From the NCBI GenBank assembly GCA_020829485.1, contig JAIVFU010000030.1:9704-73703 (forward strand): DNA of 64,000 nucleotides. Direction: 5' to 3'. The stretch comes from Nostoc sp. CHAB 5834 (GTDB taxonomy: Bacteria > Cyanobacteriota > Cyanobacteriia > Cyanobacteriales > Nostocaceae). Position 1 is the stretch's first letter. The number at the start of each line of letters is the position of its first letter. The translations under genes and the position numbers were made by a program. Positions 55,816 through 64,000 of the stretch are shown piece by piece. The notes under the pieces were generated by a model. It ran no database searches. It had not been told where the DNA came from and saw only the letters and a program-made list of their open reading frames with translations.

Positions 55816-57159
55816 TTACGAGATAGTGCGACGCTGAATAACCCGTCGTAGACATCGCAGTAAAAGAAGTAGACTGTTGTTGCGATCGCATGGTGCAGAG
55901 ATACAATCAATACACTTAAGTACACCTTTATAGACCCCTGGTTTAAGAACACGAAAACATTCTTGTATTACACACGCCATCTCATAAAAATATCCTCTGA
56001 CCATTCTTGGTATACCATTGTTATTCAACGCACCTTTTGCTTTTTGGTTATCTAGATATTTCAAGATAGCCTGCAACAAATTCTGTGAATCAGCAATAGT
56101 TAAAGCTTTTTCCCAGTCTGAGTTGATAGTCAATAAATCTTTGGGGCGATTTTCAACTGTACAACTTAGCATTTCCTGACGAAGGTTAATTAACTCTTTT
56201 TCGGAAATACCAAGTAGAGCTAGTTCTAATGCATAAGTGCGAGTATAATCGTATCGATTGCAATAGGGTGGGGATGTAATAATTGCATCATATACGGAAT
56301 TCGCTAGGCGCGGCATAATCTCAAGACAAGATCCTCCATAAAGATGTATTTGACCTTGAGAATTTTTAATTGGGAAAAGCTCAATTTGTTGTGTAGAAGG
56401 CAGTAAATCATCAATAATTTCGCTTATTTTATTGGCGATCGCATTATCAAAATCTAGAATTTCGCCTTTATTGAAAGGTTTCTTGCTCTGTCCACGACCT
56501 GAACGATAATCCCAACGGAGGTACTGTCCATCTTTACGTGTGTAACTTATAGATTCTAAAACGCACAGTAAGACAAAGTTTAAAACTGCCTGGACTTTAT
56601 TATTTTCTCCTTTGCAAGCTGCAAGATACTGCTCAATTGCATTTATAGTTACTTCAGGATAAGCTCCTTTTGTGATTCTCAATTCTGGTAAGTCTTGTTT
56701 CTGCTCATACTGCTTCCAAACCTGTAAATTTGACCAGTTTTTTATCTTATCAAAATCTTCAGGAGTGAATTCAAAATCTAAAAGCTTTTTAGCATTAATT
56801 ATTTGTTGACCAATGGGCAATAATTCAATACCGTCAGCGTCGATTCCAGCTTCTCTAGCAGCAAATAATGCAGTTCCACTGCCTGCAAATGGGTCTAAAA
56901 TCTTGCCTTGAGTAATTTTATATTGTTGTAATAGATATTCTATAAGAGATGCGGAAAAAGCTTCTTTGTATTTATACCATCGATAGATAGGTCTAGTCTT
57001 GTTAGCTTGAAAACTAACTATAAGTCGCGTCAATGAAGGATGAACTAAAAATTTATTCTGGAAGTGCTGATCCAGTTGCCTATCAAGGTTGTCAATTTCA
57101 CCTAAACAATCACTTTCCACTTCGGACACGGTATTGGAGACACTTGCTAGGCTGATCAC
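55816..57159 (-). CDS. DNA methyltransferase, probably C-terminally truncated
   Basis: The 447-residue protein starts with GTG. It contains the AdoMet motif [17 protein letters not shown] (89-96) and the catalytic motif [11 protein letters not shown] (295-305), so it belongs to the DNA N6-adenine/N4-cytosine methylase group with motif I first. After VLKPG (where a family member would continue with the motif X-like tail MVNDNVRYAGEE…) it ends in [26 protein letters not shown], sequence that lies on a dispersed repeat. I infer loss of the C-terminal part; it may be inactive. The adjacent nuclease-fold gene could be a former restriction partner. Confidence 0.75.
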   Translation of the reverse strand: MISLASVSNTVSEVESDCLGEIDNLDRQLDQHFQNKFLVHPSLTRLIVSFQANKTRPIYRWYKYKEAFSASLIEYLLQQYKITQGKILDPFAGSGTALFAAREAGIDADGIELLPIGQQIINAKKLLDFEFTPEDFDKIKNWSNLQVWKQYEQKQDLPELRITKGAYPEVTINAIEQYLAACKGENNKVQAVLNFVLLCVLESISYTRKDGQYLRWDYRSGRGQSKKPFNKGEILDFDNAIANKISEIIDDLLPSTQQIELFPIKNSQGQIHLYGGSCLEIMPRLANSVYDAIITSPPYCNRYDYTRTYALELALLGISEKELINLRQEMLSCTVENRPKDLLTINSDWEKALTIADSQNLLQAILKYLDNQKAKGALNNNGIPRMVRGYFYEMACVIQECFRVLKPGVYKGVLKCIDCISAPCDRNNSLLLLLRCLRRVIQRRTIS

Positions 57160-57386
57160 AGATAAATTTTCCTAGAGAATTAACTAGTCAAGTTAGTATA
57201 GTTCTAAATTTTAGGCGTAGATATATGATTTGCCCAAACTTTACAAAAAGTCACTGTATATTTAGGAATAGTGTGTAAGACGCACAAGAACTAGTCTGTT
57301 GTAGCGATCGCTATGACGGACTGTTGTGCGATCGCTCCAACTCAAAAGTAGATTCATCCACTTACGAGAACAAAGAGTTACACAAA

Positions 57387-57986
57387 TTAATTACTAAATT
57401 GCTGAACAATTGTCTGTACAATTGCCAAAATCGCTCCTACATTATCCAAGTAATATCTTTGCTTATCAAGCAAAGCCACTTTTTGCGAAAGTTGAAGAAA
57501 CTGCCATACTTCTCCTGTTGTCACGCATCCATACACGGGTATTTCTGCTTGTCCAGATGAACGATTGAATAAATCCGCCGCCACCATTTGGGCGATGCAC
57601 TGTCCTAACCCAGCTTCAACATCATTTTTCTTCGCTTCTACAACAGTGAGAATTGGGCTACGCAACGGTGGTAAAGGTGGAGCTATTGCTAAAATAAAAT
57701 CACATTCCCCAATCAAGCCTTGTGTAGGATCAACATCAAGTCTTTGTCCAGAGAAAATAGCCAAGCTATTTTGGCTGAGATCGCGACAAGCTAGTAAAAT
57801 CGGTACAATAATAAATTCACTCCGAGCTTTTTCACTAATCAGAGCTAATTGGGTTCGCTTTCCTAAAGTTTCATTTAACCACGAAGGAATAGAAAGAGGT
57901 ACAAGCTTGGGAAATAGATCGGCTTCTTGGGTAGTGATTTCCAAAACAGCCGAAACTTTTTCTAGAGTAAAGTCGCTGTACTCCAT
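57387..57986 (-). CDS. PD-(D/E)XK nuclease-like conserved protein
   Basis: The 199-residue protein contains GECDFILAIAPPLPPLRSPILTVVEAKKNDVEAGLGQCIAQMVAADLF, a PD-(D/E)XK-like core (Asp ... Glu-Ala-Lys). The N-terminal part (VSAVLEITTQEADLFPKLVPLSIPSWL) and the C-terminal VALLDKQRYYLDNVGAILAIVQTI are conserved-looking. It stands between ppk2 and the methyltransferase on the same strand. It could be a restriction-type partner, but stand-alone cyanobacterial proteins of this type are common. Confidence 0.65.
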   Translation of the reverse strand: MEYSDFTLEKVSAVLEITTQEADLFPKLVPLSIPSWLNETLGKRTQLALISEKARSEFIIVPILLACRDLSQNSLAIFSGQRLDVDPTQGLIGECDFILAIAPPLPPLRSPILTVVEAKKNDVEAGLGQCIAQMVAADLFNRSSGQAEIPVYGCVTTGEVWQFLQLSQKVALLDKQRYYLDNVGAILAIVQTIVQQFSN

Positions 57987-58004
57987 AGTTTCGACTCAGG
58001 ATGC

Positions 58005-58928
58005 TTAATACACTTGAGGGACAAAGAACTGCTCATTACGAGGGGCGCGAACATAATCCTCAGCTACCGGTCTAGACGGAAGCTCTAAGGGAGGAGGTGT
58101 CATATCTTCGTAAGGAACTTTGCTCAACAAATGATGAATGCAGTTGAGCCGCGCCCGCTTTTTATCATCTGCTTCAATGGTAAACCAGGGGGCTTCTGGA
58201 ATATTTGTGTAAGCAAACATGGTATCTTTGGCTTTGGAATATTCTACCCAGCGATCGCGTGATTCTAAATCCATTGGGCTGAGTTTCCAGCGCCTTGCTG
58301 GATCGTGACTGCGAGAACGAAAGCGTTTTTCTTGTTCTTCATCGCTGACAGAGAACCAGTACTTGATTAAAACAATGCCCGCTCGCACCAGCATTCGTTC
58401 AAATTCTGGGCAAGATTGCATAAATTCTTGATATTCTGCTTCAGTGCAAAAACCCATCACCCGTTCAACTCCGGCTCGGTTGTACCAACTGCGATCAAAA
58501 AGGACAATTTCGCCTGCTGTAGGAAGATGTTGCACGTAGCGCTGAAAATACCATTGAGTTTTTTCACGATCAGAAGGGGTTCCTAGAGCAACTACACGAC
58601 AACCACGAGGATTGAGTGGATCGGCAATGCGTTTGATTACTCCTCCTTTGCCGGCAGCATCGCGTCCTTCAAATATGACGACAACCCGATAGCCAGTGTG
58701 CTTAATCCAGTATTGCATTTTGACTAGCTCAATCTGGAGTTTCTCTAGTTCAGTTTCAAAAGTCTTTTTGGGAATTTTCTTAGCAAAAGCTTCTGTGCTA
58801 CCATCAAAAATCCGTTTGGATTTTTTAAATTTTTTCTTGTCTTTTGCCTTTACTAAGCTTTCTATTAAGTCTGTAGCGGGTTGAGCTAGATCATTATTTT
58901 GCTGGGTTTCAACTTCATCAATTGACAT
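58005..58928 (-). CDS. ppk2: Polyphosphate kinase 2
   Basis: PPK2 moves phosphate between polyphosphate and nucleotides. The 307-residue protein has a Walker A-like loop in FEGRDAAGKGGVIKRI, the lid and catalytic motifs LFDRSWYNRAGVERVMGFC and FRSRSHDPARRWKLSPMDLESRDRW, and AYTNIPEAPWFTIEADDKKRARLN. ATG at 58928 was chosen; the frame is open ten codons upstream. It lies within the proposed nifD element, so it would leave the heterocyst chromosome on excision. Confidence 0.93.
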   Translation of the reverse strand: MSIDEVETQQNNDLAQPATDLIESLVKAKDKKKFKKSKRIFDGSTEAFAKKIPKKTFETELEKLQIELVKMQYWIKHTGYRVVVIFEGRDAAGKGGVIKRIADPLNPRGCRVVALGTPSDREKTQWYFQRYVQHLPTAGEIVLFDRSWYNRAGVERVMGFCTEAEYQEFMQSCPEFERMLVRAGIVLIKYWFSVSDEEQEKRFRSRSHDPARRWKLSPMDLESRDRWVEYSKAKDTMFAYTNIPEAPWFTIEADDKKRARLNCIHHLLSKVPYEDMTPPPLELPSRPVAEDYVRAPRNEQFFVPQVY

Positions 58929-59158
58929 CGCAGTGACTCCATGCCATTGAATCGGCATAATTAATCTATAGAGTATATATCTTAATGCATAATGTAAAAA
59001 ATATTGAGATTAGTTCGTAGTGTTCGCGTCGCGAACACTACAAACCTTGAATTATTCACGCCGCTCTACTTAACTGGTTCACAATGAATTGGACAGAATC
59101 GTAGCTAGTAGGGTGCGTTGTCGTTCGCGCAACGCACCACGCATATATAGCTAACCCC

Positions 59159-59494
59159 TCAAGCAACGCCATAATCTGTATACTGTCTTTTGTACGGAGG
59201 CTGCAATCCCAAAACAATGTCATCTTTGGCAACACCCATCTTAACTAATTCCTCAGCAGGATTCTGATCTGTTAAGTTCTGCTGAAGCCATATTTTTCCG
59301 TTTTTAATGTCAAAATGGATTACACATCGATAAATGCGATCAAATTCTTGCCAACCCACATTCATCCACTGATAATGATCTCGCTCTGTATCGAAGATAA
59401 GTTGAGCCTCCACCTTATCATTTGAAACATCGTCACTAGCATAACGAGTGAGCAAGGTCTGAATATACTCTCGATACTTAGTTATTTTATCCAT
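59159..59494 (-). CDS. xisI: XisI family protein
   Basis: The 111-residue protein reads TKYREYIQTLLTRYASDDVSNDKVEAQLIFDTERDHYQWMNVGWQEFDRIYRCVIHFDIKNGKIWLQQNLT, the XisI signature. XisI and XisH were found on the fdxN element of Anabaena 7120, where they are needed with XisF for its excision, but homologues are widespread in cyanobacteria. Here the pair is overlapped head-to-tail (13 bp) on a nifD element. Confidence 0.9.
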   Translation of the reverse strand: MDKITKYREYIQTLLTRYASDDVSNDKVEAQLIFDTERDHYQWMNVGWQEFDRIYRCVIHFDIKNGKIWLQQNLTDQNPAEELVKMGVAKDDIVLGLQPPYKRQYTDYGVA

Positions 59495-59898
59495 TGCACA
59501 ATCACCTCATTCACTGGATCGTAGACAGCTAGAAAAACTTGATATATTTGTATTGCTGTCTGGGTGAACTCAAGTTGAAAAAAAGTTCTGTAGGTATCTA
59601 CTGGAACTGCCAAATATAATACTCGTTCTGGCTCAGTTGTTTTCAGGGCTAGGCGATAACTGAGAAATTGACCTAAAGCCCCGTAGAAATCTGTAATTGC
59701 AGAAGGATTCAAAAAGCTTTTAATCTCGACTGCTATTTTCTCACCTGCCCTTTCAGCTGCAACCAGTCTTTCTGCACCCAAATCAACTTGAAAGTTGACG
59801 TTACCAAATTTAAATTTGAGTGGATCATCTGTAATTACCCATTGCTCTTTTTGTAGAGCTTGTTTAACTGCTTCGTGAAAGATGTCCTTTGCTGACAC
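59482..59898 (-). CDS. xisH: XisH family protein
   Basis: The ~138-residue protein starts with a GTG (SAKDIFHEAVKQALQKEQWVITDDPLKFKFGNVNFQVDLGAERLVAAERAGEKIAVEIKSF). The last part is a PD-(D/E)XK-like pattern (Asp ... Glu-x-Lys). It is followed by FYGALGQFLSYRLAL and the GTFFQLEF-like end. An ATG eight codons upstream is in frame. It overlaps xisI. Confidence 0.92.
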   Translation of the reverse strand: MSAKDIFHEAVKQALQKEQWVITDDPLKFKFGNVNFQVDLGAERLVAAERAGEKIAVEIKSFLNPSAITDFYGALGQFLSYRLALKTTEPERVLYLAVPVDTYRTFFQLEFTQTAIQIYQVFLAVYDPVNEVIVQWIK

Positions 59899-60037
59899 AG
59901 ATAAAATTAAATACTTATACAATCACGATCGTACTCTTTTTGCTGAAAAAGTAAACGCCTCTGGCAACATAATTTGCGATCGCACTGAGCTACATAACAG
60001 TGCCGTTGAGCGGTTGCAAGTAACAGTCTTGCTGATT

Positions 60038-60616
60038 TCAGTCTGGGAAAGCTAGACCAGTCATCGGGTCACGAATATATAATCCTAGTGTGAGACTACG
60101 GATCGCTTCATCCCAAACGGGTATTAATTGTTCTGCTTGATCTGCCCAATAATCGAATGTAATCAAGCACTGAATATTCGACCCTAAAGCAATGCAAGTC
60201 CGCGAAAAAGCTTCCCGTGGTTCTTCCTGAGTGTCAATGAACTTCATCTCTGTCCAGACAATTTTGGCGGTTTGGCGCTTGACGGTAATAATTTCTCCCT
60301 TAGCAATGATGTTGCGGCTGTCGTTTTCCATAACTTTCTTCAAGGTAGATTTTAAGGGAAACTGGCTCCAATCATTGGGTGGCAGAGGATTGAAAGATAC
60401 TTCCAGACAGCAATCATCGTTGGGGGTTTTTTTATCGAGGAACTTAAAGGATTTTTCTTGTGGCTCAAAAACCCAATCCTGGGGAACATTGAAGCGAACA
60501 GCCCCACGATTCGCTACAAATATTTTATAGCCTGATGGAGATTCCCAATGATGGTCAGGCTTTAGTTCAAGGGTTTCTTTAATCCACTGGAGATTGCTTT
60601 TTTTACGCTTTGCCAT
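60038..60616 (-). CDS. Conserved hypothetical protein
   Basis: The 192-residue protein (SNLQWIKETLELKPDHHWESPSGYKIFVANRGAVRFNVPQDWVFEPQEKSFKFLDKKTPNDDCCLEVSF…CIALGSNIQCLITFDYWADQAEQLIPVWDEAIRSLTLG) has a mixed alpha/beta look and no domain I can name. Similar proteins occur in cyanobacteria. The start at 60616 was preferred over one at 60667, in which the extra residues look random. Confidence 0.6.
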   Translation of the reverse strand: MAKRKKSNLQWIKETLELKPDHHWESPSGYKIFVANRGAVRFNVPQDWVFEPQEKSFKFLDKKTPNDDCCLEVSFNPLPPNDWSQFPLKSTLKKVMENDSRNIIAKGEIITVKRQTAKIVWTEMKFIDTQEEPREAFSRTCIALGSNIQCLITFDYWADQAEQLIPVWDEAIRSLTLGLYIRDPMTGLAFPD

Positions 60617-60958
60617 AGTGTTTTTGCCAATCTGCTGTAGACATCGCCTAATTTGGGTCGTAAACAATCATCAACTTTGTTAATGTTATCAAATTGCTAG
60701 TATTTAGTAGCGCTCTTTTATTACTTTTACCAAAGAAAATTAGAATTCTTGATTTTTATTCATCGGCTTTATGAATCTATGGGTAAGTTAGGTAGCCACA
60801 GTCAACCCAGCAAGCTAAGGTTCTCCTTCAGCTTAGGACTGGCGTTGAAGGTTTGGGCAACCCCCAAGAAGCGGAGGATTTCAGTCAGGATATTTTTTTG
60901 AACCAGTAAGCGATCGCTAATAACCTATGTGGCAATTTTAACTGTAAAACTCAACCTT

Positions 60959-61609
60959 ATGATTAAATTTTCAGCTTTCAGCATTAAAATCTTAGCCGCA
61001 GTGTTCATGGTTATGGATCATGTGTGCTATTTGCTAATGCCAAACTTTTTAATATTGCACTTTATTGGGCGATTGAGCTTTCCCCTCTTTGCATGGCTTC
61101 TGGCTAAAGGCGAAAGACACACCCAAAATGTGTACCGCTATGGAAGCAGGCTATTAATTACAGCAATTATATCTCAGCCAATCTATATTATTGTTTTCCA
61201 AAATTTCTCATTTAATATTCTCTTCACACTTTTTCTTGGACTTGTGATGTTGCGCTTAGTAAAGCGTTGCCCGCAATTATGGCAGCAATTAATAATTATT
61301 GCATTGTGTGCAGCAGTTTCTGAGGTCTTGGGCTTTGAGTATGGTGGATATGGGATTGCAGTAATTTTATTGATGTCTTTAATAGATAAACTCAATCCCA
61401 GAGTATGGTTACTCTACTGGTGCATCTTACACTTGATTTTAGTAATTCTATCTATGAATTATATATTTCAAATTTGGGCAATTTTTGCAGGATTCATTGT
61501 TTTTCAATTCAATGGTAGACAAGGTTCACGGGCTAGATGGTTTTATGTGTTCTACCCGGCCCATTTAATAATTTTAGGTGCAATCAATTATTTAATACAG
61601 TCTAGGTAA
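60959..61609 (+). CDS. TraX-like polytopic membrane protein
   Basis: The 216-residue protein has about six hydrophobic segments and the TraX-like opening IKILAAVFMVMDHVCYLLMPNFLILHFIGRLSFPLFAWLLAKG, ending WFYVFYPAHLIILGAINYL. TraX proteins are membrane acetyltransferase-like proteins; TraX of plasmid F N-acetylates pilin. No conjugation genes are nearby, so the role is open. An upstream GTG start (60929) is possible. Confidence 0.75.
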   Translation: MIKFSAFSIKILAAVFMVMDHVCYLLMPNFLILHFIGRLSFPLFAWLLAKGERHTQNVYRYGSRLLITAIISQPIYIIVFQNFSFNILFTLFLGLVMLRLVKRCPQLWQQLIIIALCAAVSEVLGFEYGGYGIAVILLMSLIDKLNPRVWLLYWCILHLILVILSMNYIFQIWAIFAGFIVFQFNGRQGSRARWFYVFYPAHLIILGAINYLIQSR

Positions 61610-62289
61610 GATTGAAGATTTGATAAGCGATGTCTACGACGGCCACGTAGCTCTGTCTTCGCGCAACGTGATTACCTAAAAAACGAAAAATCGTGAAAAA
61701 CATAGTCCTTCTTTTAAGACTAAAGTCCTTACTACAAACTTGATTACAATAATTTTACATTACTTCACATAGTTCGATTTATTCGCACCGACTTACTTAT
61801 CTTAACTAATAAACAAACCGAGGGCTTGCATTAGACAGACTTTACTTTATTTAGCCCAACCTATGGCTAAAGATAAATCATACTGCAACACATACAGTAA
61901 TTAAAAAAACTAATTTAAGCAATTACCAAATTCTATTTTTATTGCCGAAAAAGTTCAAAATGTAGATATATCTACATAGATAGATGCTATATAGTTAAAT
62001 CTCTTCCTTTAGGAAGATAGCTTTTTCCAAAAAATAGTTTTTTTAACCAAAAATTTAAAAATAAATATGATATACATTTCATTCAATGATATTCATCAGA
62101 TAAATATTATAAATCTTAGTCTTTTGTTAATGTTTACCAGCTATACTGCCAGAGTAGTGAATAATAATTCGGATTTAAATATCGAGGGATAATTGTGTCA
62201 TCCAGGAAAAATGCCCTAGATTTATCCCTCAAACTGCAAAATGTAGCCGAAAGCAACTACTGAATAGGTAAATCTTTAAGGTAATAAGC
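61610..62289. promoter_or_regulatory. Upstream region of the orange carotenoid protein gene
   Basis: About 680 bases before the carotenoid protein gene contain no gene. A repeat of the GCGATGTCTACGACGG type lies at 61625-61680, and a stem-like GTCCTTCTTTTAAGACTAAAGTCC at about 61704-61730. The rest is AT-rich, as in a promoter/leader. No specific operator is claimed. Confidence 0.5.
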
Positions 62290-63249
62290 ATGAGTTATAC
62301 TATCGAATCCGCACGGAATATTTTTTCTAGCACTCAAGTGGCAGATGCTGTTCCAGCCACTACAGCAATGTTTGCTGAACTCAACATTGACGATCAATTG
62401 GCATTTCTTTGGTATGCCTACGCTGAACTAGGTCGTACAATTACTCCAGCTGCTCCCGGAAAAGCAAATCTCCAATTAATGGAAGGTATATTCAACGATA
62501 TTAAGCAGATGTCTCATGAAGAACAAACGCAGTTAATGAGAGATTTAGCGAGTAATGCTGATACTCCTATCAGCCGTTCTTATGCATACTTTGGAGTTAA
62601 TGCCAAATTAGGATTCTGGTGGCAGTTAGGAGAGTGGATGAAAGAGGGTATCGTCGCTCCCATGCCAGCTGGCTATCAAATGTCAACTCAAGTTAAAGCA
62701 GTACTAGAAGCTGTTCAGAAAATCGATCAGAGTCAGCAAATTACTGTACTACGCAATACTGTAGTAAATATGGGATTCGATCCGTCTCTGGCTGATAACA
62801 AACAGGCAGAAGTCATAAACTTTAAATTCCCACGTACATCCCTAAGTCCCCAATTTATTATTGAGGGAGTTACAGAGCCAACAGTGCTGAAATACATTGA
62901 AGCCATGAATGCAGATAACTTTGAAGCTGCTGTTGCTTTATTTGCTGACAATGGTGCGCTGCAACCACCCTTCCAAAAACCAATTGTTGGCCGAGAAGCA
63001 ATCACTGCCTACCTAAGAGATGAAGGACAAGGGTTAGTGATGAAGCCAACCAAAGGCGTTTCGGAAACTATAGAAGATGGTTACACACAGCATAAAGTTA
63101 CTGGTACAGTCGAAACTCCTTGGTTTGGAGGTAATGTTGGGATGAACATTGCTTGGCGATTTTTACTCGATCCTCAAGGTCAAATTTACTTCGTGGCTAT
63201 TGACTTACTTGCTTCTCCCAAAGAACTGCTTAACCTAACTCGCAAGTAA
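62290..63249 (+). CDS. ocp: Orange carotenoid protein
   Basis: OCP is the photoactive carotenoid-binding protein that quenches phycobilisome energy under strong blue-green light. The 319-residue protein is full length: N-terminal helical domain (1-~165) and C-terminal NTF2-like domain (~195-319, IIEGVTEPTVLKYIEAMNADN…TPWFGGNVGMNIAWRFLL). Key residues are in place: Tyr44, Trp110, Arg155 (which pairs with the C-terminal domain) and the carotenoid-contact Tyr202 and Trp289. The family subtype (OCP1, OCP2 or OCPX) is not settled, and no fluorescence recovery protein gene is seen beside it. A strong hairpin follows the stop. Confidence 0.95.
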   Translation: MSYTIESARNIFSSTQVADAVPATTAMFAELNIDDQLAFLWYAYAELGRTITPAAPGKANLQLMEGIFNDIKQMSHEEQTQLMRDLASNADTPISRSYAYFGVNAKLGFWWQLGEWMKEGIVAPMPAGYQMSTQVKAVLEAVQKIDQSQQITVLRNTVVNMGFDPSLADNKQAEVINFKFPRTSLSPQFIIEGVTEPTVLKYIEAMNADNFEAAVALFADNGALQPPFQKPIVGREAITAYLRDEGQGLVMKPTKGVSETIEDGYTQHKVTGTVETPWFGGNVGMNIAWRFLLDPQGQIYFVAIDLLASPKELLNLTRK

Positions 63250-63460
63250 AATTTCTTTGCTTTCTTAAATTGCGCTTCTTTAAGATGATGTTTTAAAAGG
63301 GTTTTTTACTCTCATAGTTAGCAAAGTATTGCATCTTAGTACATAGCTAAAATATGAATTTGGCGTTGTAATAACCCTGGCAGAACTGCAAAATTATAAC
63401 TTTCGGGGCTTTTAAAACATCTTCTAAGCGTCATGACAATCATCAAATAAAATCTCAATT

Positions 63461-63489
63461 AAAGCTCGGTTTTATGTGAACCGAGCTTT
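63461..63489 (+). terminator. Intrinsic terminator-like hairpin after the carotenoid protein gene
   Basis: AAAGCTCGGTT and AACCGAGCTTT form an 11-bp stem with a seven-base loop, followed by TAGTTATATTTT. It fits a factor-independent terminator about 210 bp past the stop. Confidence 0.75.
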
Positions 63490-63505
63490 AGTTATATTTT
63501 AGACC

Positions 63506-63590
63506 TGTAGAGACGCGTTAGCGTAGCGGGACGTTCGCTTTTAGCGTCTCCAAGAGTTGCCCAGTACAATTTCGCGTCTCTACCAAGGTT
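63506..63590. repeat. Dispersed repeat of the GAGACGCGTTAGCG type
   Basis: GTAGAGACGCGTTAGCGTAG and GCTTTTAGCGTCTCCAAGAG, then CGCGTCTCTACC, belong to the same broad repeat family as the stretch at 15057-15180. There is no coding content in 63250-63848. Confidence 0.65.
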
Positions 63591-63838
63591 TTTGGGCTTA
63601 ACCCAAGCGTATTGCCTGATACCCAGCTGCATTTACAGGAAATTTCAACTTTGTGGAGTACACAAACTAAGGTTCAAAGCCAGACATAAAGCCTGTTTTA
63701 CTTCTGAATTATAGATGATGACTCCTGAATTTGGCTGTAAGCGTCATGCTTTGCGATCGCACTGCCATCACGATAATTATAAATGGTCATTACAGCCCAA
63801 AAATATAGATAAAGTCGAATTTAGCTAGAGCAGAAGAA

Positions 63839-63876
63839 GCCCCACGTCTCACCCTGTACTCAGGGGAGCGTGGGAC
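63839..63876. mobile_element. Palindromic end resembling an IS200/IS605- or IS607-type right end
   Basis: GCCCCACGTCTCACCCTG and CAGGGGAGCGTGGGAC form an imperfect hairpin of the kind seen at the ends of tnpB-carrying insertion sequences in Nostoc. It coincides with the 3' end of a small helix protein gene that runs out of the window. No tnpB is visible here, so it may be outside or absent. Confidence 0.45.
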
Positions 63877-64000
63877 GAATTGCCTATCTCTGGGGTTGGT
63901 AAAGAATCAATGAGTTCTTCAATTACTTGAGTCATACTTTTGTCAGTGCAAACTGCGTACAATCGTACTTTATTAAGTCTACGCTCACTAATGCGTATCT
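63849..64000 (-). CDS. Ribbon-helix-helix-like small protein (partial, runs off the window)
   Basis: From the window edge the minus strand reads IRISERRLNKVRLYAVCTDKSMTQVIEELIDSLPTPEIGNSSHAPLSTG and stops at 63849-63851. The pattern resembles CopG/RHH-type small proteins that accompany tnpB insertion sequences in cyanobacteria. The start lies beyond 64000. The last residues are read through the palindrome. Confidence 0.6.
   Translation of the reverse strand, partial: IRISERRLNKVRLYAVCTDKSMTQVIEELIDSLPTPEIGNSSHAPLSTG

Larger units (their letters stand above)
51683..64000. mobile_element. nifD element, nifD-proximal part (partial)
   Basis: From the core site to the window edge (about 12.3 kb) I find no rest of nifD, no nifK and no xisA. 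The element is therefore longer than the 11-kb element of Anabaena 7120. The recombinase xisA should be near the nifK-proximal end, outside this window. The cargo is described in its own entries. The extent rests on one end only. Confidence 0.75.

Noticed and set aside
51683..64000. A second GGATTACTCCG core site (right end of the element)
   Set aside because: I looked for it by eye on the plus strand and did not find one; a systematic search would settle it.

Overview
The window comes from a filamentous, heterocyst-forming cyanobacterium close to Nostoc or Anabaena. Three things point there: a typical heterocystous nif cluster (nifP, nifV, nifZ, nifT, nifB, fdxN, nifS, nifU, glbN, nifH, nifD), many HIP1 octamers (GCGATCGC), and abundant short tandem repeats and small dispersed palindromes of the kind known from Nostoc genomes. 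I cannot name the species from sequence alone. All names rest on reading translated proteins and motifs; no search was run.

Layout. 0-20 kb is mainly core chromosome: a histidine-kinase-like protein with no phospho-acceptor His, ictB, smpB, a LuxR-type response regulator, a low-molecular-weight phosphatase, a YbaB/EbfC protein, murB and murC, nadD, gap2, thiL, a lumenal cyclophilin, efp, accB, an ArsR-type regulator, a GerMN protein and proS. 20-25 kb mixes an acyltransferase with accessory nuclease-fold genes (Uma2, PD-(D/E)XK) and a broken toxin-antitoxin locus. 25.4-29 kb is the minus-strand arm of the nif region (nifP, two small conserved genes, nifV, nifZ, nifT). 29.8-43 kb is an accessory island: a type II NADH dehydrogenase, several toxin-antitoxin modules, an HNH protein, a large NACHT-HEAT STAND NTPase, and a sorbosone dehydrogenase-like gene between two decayed oxidoreductase fragments.

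44-51.8 kb is the plus-strand nif operon: nifB, an uninterrupted fdxN, nifS, nifU, glbN (cyanoglobin), nifH and nifD. nifD is cut at an 11-bp GGATTACTCCG motif, the known core site of the nifD excision element of heterocystous cyanobacteria. The rest of the window (about 12.3 kb) is therefore read as the nifD-proximal part of such an element. The missing end of nifD, nifK and the recombinase xisA are not in view and should lie beyond position 64000. The element's cargo here includes a xisH-xisI pair, an orange carotenoid protein, polyphosphate kinase 2, a truncated DNA methyltransferase beside a nuclease-fold protein, two toxin-antitoxin loci (one broken) and a TraX-like membrane protein. If the element excises in heterocysts as in Anabaena, these genes leave the chromosome of the nitrogen-fixing cell.

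Repeats shape the genes. Small dispersed repeats lie in frame inside thiL and inside the N-terminus of nifP; they supply the C-termini or stop codons of nifB, nifS, a Uma2 gene and the phosphatase; and a ~90-bp MITE-like element occurs three times, once inside the nifD element.
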